This document shows, piece by piece, positions 57,951-64,000 of a stretch of 64,000 nt of DNA. The position numbers and the translations under genes are program-made. This DNA comes from Lepturacanthus savala (Eukaryota; Chordata; Actinopteri; Scombriformes; Trichiuridae): assembly GCA_030544235.1 (NCBI GenBank), contig CM060461.1, forward strand, positions 4,143,449 to 4,207,448. The letters run 5' to 3'. Each line of letters starts with the position of its first letter. The stretch's first letter is position 1. Under the pieces are notes generated by a model that made no database searches, was not told the DNA's origin, and saw only the letters and a list, made by a program, of their open reading frames with translations.

Positions 57951-58260
57951 TTATCTCTTTAAGGCTCTTCACGGACAGATCCCTGACAGAAGCATCCAGA
58001 ACAGAGCTGCCAGGATGTGCAAAAATACGAACACATAACGCCAATTCTCTTTATATTGCACTGGCTCCCTGTCTCCTTCAGGATCGTCTACAAAGTCCTG
58101 CTACTCATAGAAAAATCCATCCATGCACCACCTCCCTCCTTACAGGAACTGATCGTACCATGAACCTCCACCTGCAGCCTCAGATCTGCCAGCAGCCTGC
58201 TCCTCCGGGCCTCCAGTGCATGCTTGAATAAAGGCTTGAAGAGGAGGTGTGACTCTGGTA
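57951..58260 (+). pseudogene. LINE ORF2 C-terminal relic
   Basis: One frame gives IQNRAARMCKNT (from 57994). After a frameshift another gives EHITPILFILHW then LPVSFRIVYKVLLL (from 58029), ending in LQELIVP and a stop; LRSASSLL follows downstream. 'QNRAAR...HITP.L..LHWLPV..RI.YK.LLL' is a hallmark of the end of ORF2 in jockey/L2/CR1-like non-LTR retrotransposons. At least one frameshift and one stop disable it. Only the last ~90 codons remain, as in 5'-truncated insertions. It is on the opposite strand to the LINE relic at 2.7-3.4 kb and appears to be another family. Confidence 0.82.
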
Positions 58261-59023
58261 GACATCCCCACCTGAATAATTGACAGATGACCTCGAGGAA
58301 GTGCACTGTAGAAATTATAGAAGCATCCCTAAAATTTGAGTATTGCAATAAATATAAATATACATACATAATCACACAGATCTGACCAATTAACCCAGTG
58401 TCACGTAAGTATATCTCTGCTCCCTGTAGCATTTCTTTTTCACTGGTAGAACAGTATGGAGTATGGGATGCAACATTAAGTATTCCCAGGCCTCATTTGT
58501 TTGCTTCTCATGTTAACATCAGGTATTGGTGCATGGAATTATTTGACTCACAGCCAAAGCTTTGGTGACTCGCACTCAAACATAAACATCTCTCCCTCTC
58601 CTTCCCTCCCCTTAATTTGAAATGACGCTTCATTCGTTTGATTAAAGTGAGCGCAATGTCAGGCAGGTGACAAATTTGTCGGGATCCTAGACATTCATCC
58701 TTGTGCTGCTTAGTTACTTAACATCCTGTTTTAATGCCATGATGTACTGAGTTATTCTGCCTAATGAGAAAATGTGCCAAATATTTGACAGAAAAATCAT
58801 AGACTGAGGAATATTTCAGCCTGTCCCAGACATTTGACTCACAACTCAGAGCTGCAAGCATTGCATCATGAACTTTATGATTAATAAAAGTGTGACATTT
58901 TTCACATTTTTTGGCTCTCTAAAGGTGGATGTCTGCCTAGGGTTTGAGCAACTGCTTTAGCGAACACTTTTCATCGTCAGGAGGGAAATAGAGTTTAAAA
59001 AAAACATTAAATTTATCGATTAT
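58261..59023. other. Gene-free sequence, regulatory-looking 58620-58890
   Basis: The stretch 58620-58890 is non-repetitive and motif-rich (GCAGGTGACAAATTTGTCGG, ATTCTGCCTAATGAGAAAAT, TTTATGATTAATAAAAG) with no coding frame. I read it as a possible conserved noncoding element. Confidence 0.3.
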
Positions 59024-59165
59024 TATATTATACTAGATTAGGTTATATTAGATTAGGTTAGACTGTGTTGTCCCTGAGGAGAAATTCTGTTTCACAACAC
59101 TGTACAATTTTGAAACATAAACATGTCACAGAAATACAAAATTACATTTCACAGAGAGAAAACCA
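59024..59165 (-). repeat. 3' end of a retrotransposon-like repeat with (TAACCTAATC)-type tail
   Basis: On the minus strand, TGTACAGTGTTGTGAAACAG is followed by AATTTCTCCTCAGGGACAAC and then a short tandem tail, TAACCTAATC repeated imperfectly (59034-59070). Fish LINE/SINE 3' ends often read 'GAATTTCCCCTCAGGGACAATAAAGT' followed by a short tandem repeat. The family is not assigned. Confidence 0.5.
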
Positions 59166-60694
59166 GTCTCCTCAAATTTATTTGTCTACAGAATTACACG
59201 TTTGTGGCAAAAGTCTTGCAACATTCATCATTTAGCTCCAGTGGTCTATAAAGAAAGAAAATACTTGTAGTTATCAACAAACCTCGCTCAATTTCCTGTC
59301 AAAGCATGACGCACGTGCACTGAGAATATCAAAGGAGTGCCTGAGCATCACTCATGAGCCAATAACAGAGGGGGATAAACGAGGGTCAAAGGTTACAGGA
59401 AGCACAGGTCCAATCTTAATCCTCTCAAAAATATACACAGCCGATGATGGACATATGCCTCAGACTCCTGTCACCTGCAGGAGGTCACAGGGATGGAGGC
59501 AAAAAAAAGGAGTTGGTGCTGATAACAGTCGGTGCAAAAGTAATAGCATCTTGTTCTAGTAGTTTTTAATTTTTATCTTTAAATCCAAGACTGTGTAAAG
59601 CATCAAACCTATAATATTAAAAGCAATAATGAATGTTGAAGGCAATCAACTTGCCAATAATCTGTTAATCTGTATGTTTAGACTGAGAAATTTGAGTTTT
59701 CTGTGTAAGTAATGAGTTCCTTTTTAATTAAAGCTGTTTTTCTTAAGAACTTCAGCAGCCGGGTATGTCTGATCTCTGCAGAAAGGGAACTGCCTTTGGT
59801 TTGTATATTTTTGTTACAAGTAGAAGTGTCCCCACTCAACACCAACTCATACTGTTAATGCTGATCTGCAGCATTTCATTTCGTAGGAATGGGACACTCT
59901 TGTCTTTTGCACAACACTTTGTGCTTTCAGCACCTGATACACTACGTGATAATTAACACATGGGTTAAAAGGCCGCCGTAATGTGCCACTCTTGGTATAG
60001 AAACGGTCGCTCTGTGCCAACTCCTTCCTTTGGCCTGTCTGCACCCTCATCCATCATGTTATCATGTGCCGACTGTGGATAAGGCAGCTTTTGGCCAAAG
60101 CTGATCCTGTCATCGCCACGGGGTCGAGGTCCCAGATAACTGCCGTGTGGTCCAGCTGTTACAAGCACTCATCATGCCCACAATGGCCCGCTTGTATTGG
60201 GAGCGTAGTGGGAGAGTTGTGCTCGCAACATGCTAAGCCCTTCCTCGAGACCCCCGATTGCGTCAGCGGTGCACAGCTGTGCTGCAAAAGAGATGACGGA
60301 CTGTGTGCTGTAACAGGTTTGAGTATGGGTTGGACGTGTGTATTAATGTTTGTGTGAATCTTCTTATTTTTCCATGCAAAAAATCCCTAAATTAATGTTA
60401 TAACAAGGGGATAGTATCAGAGTTACAGCAAACACCAGGTGTCCTGTTCTCAGTTCATTTTGGGACGTTGACAATCCTGTTTACAATCCTGTCCTGAATT
60501 TACCTCAATATCATATCAAGTGTGACTCTAGAGATGGACATGAGTTAAGGCCTGAATTTTGGATTTTGGTTCTGCTTGATTCAGATTGATAATTAATTAT
60601 CAATTTGTTTGGAATTTAACAGCCAATAGTCTTGTTCAAGGACATGTCAGTATGTGGAAGGAAAAGCTGCAGATCTGTGGAGTGTGCATAGTGC
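59166..60694. other. Gene-free sequence
   Basis: No exon recognised. The stretch 60060-60320 has locally raised GC/CpG (CATCGCCACGGGGTCGAGGT, GATTGCGTCAGCGGTGCACA) and a 97-codon plus frame from 60064 without known motifs. It may be regulatory. The rest is featureless. Confidence 0.4.
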
Positions 60695-60905
60695 AGGAAG
60701 CAGCCATTACATTACATTTACTTTGCAGATGCTTTTGTACAAAATATGATTTTTTCCCCCTCACACACATATCATGAGCCATGTTGGGTTTAGTGTCATT
60801 CTTCAAGCTATGTGGAACAGTTGCTGTATAGGACATAAGAAGAAGAACCTGGAGACTGGACACCCAACCCGGTGATCAATGAACAACTAAACCAACCAAT
60901 TAATT
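60695..60905 (-). repeat. tRNA-derived SINE, near full length
   Basis: Reading the minus strand from the right: TTGTTCATTGATCACCGGGT begins the degraded tRNA-like head with the B-box zone. Then come GAAGAATGACACTAAACCCA (the 'GAGCAAGACACTGAACCCC' block) and ACATGGCTCATGATATGTGT. The tail follows: TTTTGTACAAAAGCATCTGC, AAAGTAAATGTAATGTAATG. This order is that of a SINE family common in acanthomorph fish, recalled from memory. The tail is shared with copies near 6640 and 27719. The copy is diverged and lacks an intact promoter. Confidence 0.68.
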
Positions 60906-61507
60906 TCTCAATTAATCAATTAATGTATTTTATTATATTAAATTTATGCTGTAGTAATGCAATGATTCTGTTGTATAATAATGTAATGATTGTATCCACT
61001 TTTGGGGGTCTTGGGTCTACCGTCAGGAGTTTTTTCTTTTTCAGTTCTTTCTTTCTTCAGTTAGTTTCTCAAGGCCTCAAGAATGTCTATCCTCCATTAC
61101 ATCATACACCTCCAACACTCTGAAACCCCACATTTTGTGCAAATATACTGTTTTTTAGTTCGTAATGAATTAAGTATACAAAATAATTCAAATACATTTA
61201 TGTGTGTTCTTGAAACAGCACAACTGTACAGGTGAATGTCACACTTGCACACCATTTTTTAATCTCCGTTTCCTGCAAATACAACAGTGTATATGTTTTT
61301 TTCCTAGTACATTTGCCAAAAATCGGTCTGTGAGTGTGCTAAAAAGCCATGTGTACAGTAAGGGTGAGTATTTGGGCATAAGACAGACAGGCCACAACTG
61401 TCGACATCAGAAACGAACGTCAAGCGGGGACAATTCGATTAGTGAGCCGGAGAGATACCAGAAGCTGATTCTACTCATTTCTAAATAGGAGCAGCCAAGT
61501 TAAACAC

Positions 61508-61511
<4 letters not shown>
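60906..61511. other. Gene-free sequence
   Basis: AT-rich sequence without recognised features; short frames only. Confidence 0.5.

Positions 61512-61543
<32 letters not shown>
61512..61543. repeat. (TC)n microsatellite
   Basis: Sixteen TC units: a polypyrimidine tract with mirror symmetry, able to form triplex DNA. Confidence 0.95.
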
Positions 61544-61545
<2 letters not shown>

Positions 61546-61695
61546 GGCAATCTGACGTTAACTTTCTGATTTCACACCCACAAATCTAGCAGCAGAAATG
61601 GGGAAATTTGCCTCCGGACACAGCGGCAAGATGAATTGGGCAGATATTCCTAAGTGGATAACAAACCGACGCCATGTCTAATCAAACCTTCACTT

Positions 61696-61700
<5 letters not shown>

Positions 61701-61728
<28 letters not shown>
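61701..61728. repeat. Poly(A) tract
   Basis: Twenty-eight A residues, continuing as an A-rich stretch with scattered G to about 61747. It could be a retroposon tail, but no retroposed gene or SINE body was recognised directly upstream. Confidence 0.9.
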
Positions 61729-61747
61729 GAAAAGAAAAAGAAAAAAA

Positions 61748-63500
61748 CTTGCGAACCGTGACATTCACACAAATGGGTTAATTACTTTTTAAAAAGGCCC
61801 ACACTTAAACACGTTTGTTTCTTTTTAACTGTGAGTTGTAAAGTTCCTGTCAAGGGTTGCCGAGGCCATAAGATTCACTCTAAATGTAAATAAGTGGTGT
61901 TTTAAACAACTGTTAGCCGCACGCTTGTTAGAGCAGGAGATAAACCGGCTAGCCTGTTCTTCACGGGGTCAAGTCCCTAATTAACCCAGAACGGCTTTGT
62001 CATTTTCACATTTGATAACGGGAAAGCCGTCAGTGCTGCAACACAGAGGGAATAATATGAATTAAGTCTTCCTCCTCCATGGCTGATGAGTGACAGATAA
62101 GGGTGAATATAGGTGGTGCTGAGATAAAACCGCTCATAAAGAGTAAAACAAAACAAGCTGATGAGAGATAGATAACTTTCCTTCACTGGCAGGATTGTCT
62201 GCTGAGTGAATCTATGAAAGTATTTAGAGGCGTTTCTCTTTTATTTTTCATCAACAACAGGAAAGACAGGATGGTGTGAAATTGAAGGTCATGAGCTGTG
62301 GAGCGGAGGAGGAGTGGAAAAGGAAATTGCGAGGAAGCACAGAGGGAAGAGGAGACAGAGCAGGGGACAGAGCAGATGAGGGAAAGCCTGATTTAAATCT
62401 ACATTACTGTACGGCGAGTGTGATGAGGTACAGTTTGTGCCGTTAACCTGCTGAGACGCCATTCCTCCACCTGGGGGAACAATCTAAATTGCATCAGTGA
62501 AGCAGTAGACAGCAGCTCCATCCAAGTTGAAATTCTGATCAACTGCCAAGATAAGAAAAACTGGAAAAGATTGATATGGTGGGATATATTATGTAATATC
62601 CTGCTACTCTTCAAAACTCATTAGTGTGCTATGCTTAACCTTCCTTTAGAGATAGGGATAAAACTCATGGCAGCTAATCAGAGATCAATCAAGGATAACA
62701 CAGATAACAAGGTGGATAACAAACTTTAGTTGGTTAGAATATTCTCCAGCTGGGACGATCCTTGGTTGACCAGACTGTTGGCAGCACATTTGAGTTTTGT
62801 CTTCAATTTTCTCTTCACTTTATATGACCAGAGCATATTTGCAGCTGTGCTTTGAGCTTATGAATATTGTCCTCTTTCCACAAAAAAACACATTTATAAC
62901 ACAACACATTTTATAGAATAAAATCAAAGTGAAAATCAGTTTGATCCTTCCTACTGTATAATGAAATCACTCATCTCAACTAAAATCGAGCACTTTAAAT
63001 TGTTCAGGCTTTAATGGGGCCCTATTTTTATAACTTTACACAAAACTGTGAAAATATAGTGTGGCCTTTTAATTTTTGTAACCTCACATCTCATTTTTCT
63101 CTACAATCGTGTTACCATCAATGTAAAATTTAAGCACATTTTTGAAATATTGCATTTTTTTTAGAAAAAAAATATTTGAGTCACTAAAAGTCAGTCACTC
63201 ACATGTTTATTTTCCTGAGACACATTTTTTCCCAAAATTATTTCACAACATTTTCTCAACACAATAAGAACAAAAGTAATTCAGCCAGCATTCATTTTCT
63301 GGCTAAGTGTTTTTTGCTGATGCAGTTTAGTAGCATATGAAGATCATTTTCAGGAGATAGTGTTGCTTCTTGGCCTATAAAAAATGTTTCCAGTGGTTGT
63401 ATCTTGTATTTAAATAAGATTATGTTTCCACTCAATGAACCACAAAGCAAATCATTTATTTGCTGCCACATAGGTTTTAACATCATTGTCCTCATTGCTC
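61748..63500. other. Gene-free sequence upstream of a possible gene; regulatory-looking 61840-62170
   Basis: The stretch 61840-62170 is motif-rich and non-repetitive (AACGGCTTTGTCATTTTCAC, CTGAGATAAAACCGCTCAT) with no coding frame. A purine-rich stretch (GGAGCGGAGGAGGAGTGGAA) lies near 62300. The rest is AT-rich and unremarkable. Confidence 0.35.
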
Positions 63501-63519
63501 ACACACAGATTAACAGAAT

Positions 63520-63969
63520 AAGCGCTTCATGGTTCACTTAAGGTTTAGTCCTGGTTCACCTGTGAGGAGGGGGAGGAGAGGAGGAAGGCTCTGCTGCCGG
63601 CTGCCTGCAGGGACGTCTTACAAGGGGCAGGAAACCTCCTGCTTCCAGCCCCGGTTCATCCTTCTGATGGGAAGTCCTGCTGAGAAGCTGCTGACCCTCA
63701 ATAGATCAGAGAAGCAAAGCCAGAAACCCGGGCGAGGATGGAGAGAGGAAGAAAAGGCTGAAACTGGAAAGGAGAGGAGAGGAGGCGGCATGATGATACG
63801 GATCAGCTGTCTCTGCTGGGAGACAGGTCGCTAAGCTATTTAGCTTTTTTTATTCGACTTTTTTTTGATAGATGTTCCGACAGCGCTCCGGAGACAGCTG
63901 CGGAGAATAATTTGAACAGGGCTCGATCGGCCCCTGAATAAATCAAGATCGACCAAAAATATTGCAGCC
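63520..63969 (+). promoter_or_regulatory. Candidate promoter/5' UTR of a gene running off the right edge
   Basis: GC rises sharply from about 63560 (a purine-rich GAGGAGGGGGAGGAGAGGAGG-type tract), and CpGs cluster between 63865 and 63955 (CGACAGCGCTCCGG, GCTCGATCGGCCC). The block ends at an ATG in good Kozak context. An in-frame TGA at 63913-63915 shows the stretch before the ATG is untranslated in that frame. This fits a CpG-type vertebrate promoter and leader. No TATA box was identified and the start site cannot be placed. Confidence 0.4.
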
Positions 63970-64000
63970 ATGGCTCCGAATTCAAGACAAATCATGAGGT
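63970..64000 (+). CDS. Possible N-terminus of an unrecognised protein, partial
   Basis: GCAGCCATGG is a strong Kozak context. The frame reads MAPNSRQIMR and is cut by the window end. The in-frame stop at 63913 makes this ATG the first usable one. The final bases ATGAGGT could also be a splice donor (ATGAG|GT). Ten residues are too few to name a family, and I do not recognise them. The main support is the coincidence of CpG-rich leader, upstream stop and Kozak ATG. It could be chance. Confidence 0.35.
   Translation, partial: MAPNSRQIMR

Overview
The window looks like AT-rich noncoding DNA from a bony fish, probably an acanthomorph teleost. The evidence is long TG/CA microsatellites, tRNA-derived SINEs with the tail typical of fish copies, decayed non-LTR retrotransposons, Tc1/mariner and hAT DNA transposons, and no compact operon-like coding. 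No complete host protein gene is visible. Almost all open frames are short, low-complexity (TG repeats read as Val-Cys or His-Thr) or chance frames. Repeat family names come from remembered consensus features, not from a search.

Layout. 1-2.7 kb: unique sequence with four TG/CA microsatellites. 2.7-3.4 kb: minus-strand LINE reverse-transcriptase relic with an (ATTTC)4 tail. 3.4-13.4 kb: mostly unique sequence with one SINE, a long TG tract, a 103-bp MITE flanked by TA, and several stretches that look like conserved noncoding elements. 13.4-24.5 kb: one SINE, a possible hAT fossil, otherwise unique. 24.5-27.2 kb: two very long TG tracts bracketing a short hAT element (25358-25833) with an exact 8-bp target duplication; it still carries an intact BED zinc-finger frame. 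30.4-32.3 kb: a transposon cluster including a Tc1-type MITE that seems to have inserted into a hAT-like MITE. 35.46 kb: an exact 34-bp palindrome. 46.5-47.5 kb: a Tc1-like transposase pseudogene on the minus strand, with recognisable helix-turn-helix, DDE and C-terminal blocks. 51-52 kb: a CpG- and GC-richer block with a G-quadruplex motif. 55.6-61 kb: SINEs and a second LINE RT relic.

The last ~450 bases become GC- and CpG-richer and end in a frame opened by an ATG in good Kozak context (63970), with an in-frame stop upstream. This is the best candidate for the start of a real host gene, running off the right edge on the plus strand. If so, most of the window is its upstream region, and the regulatory-looking islands scattered through it may be its enhancers. 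That is inference. The elements do not form a pathway: what can be read is a history of transposon insertion, decay and nesting in a gene-poor region.
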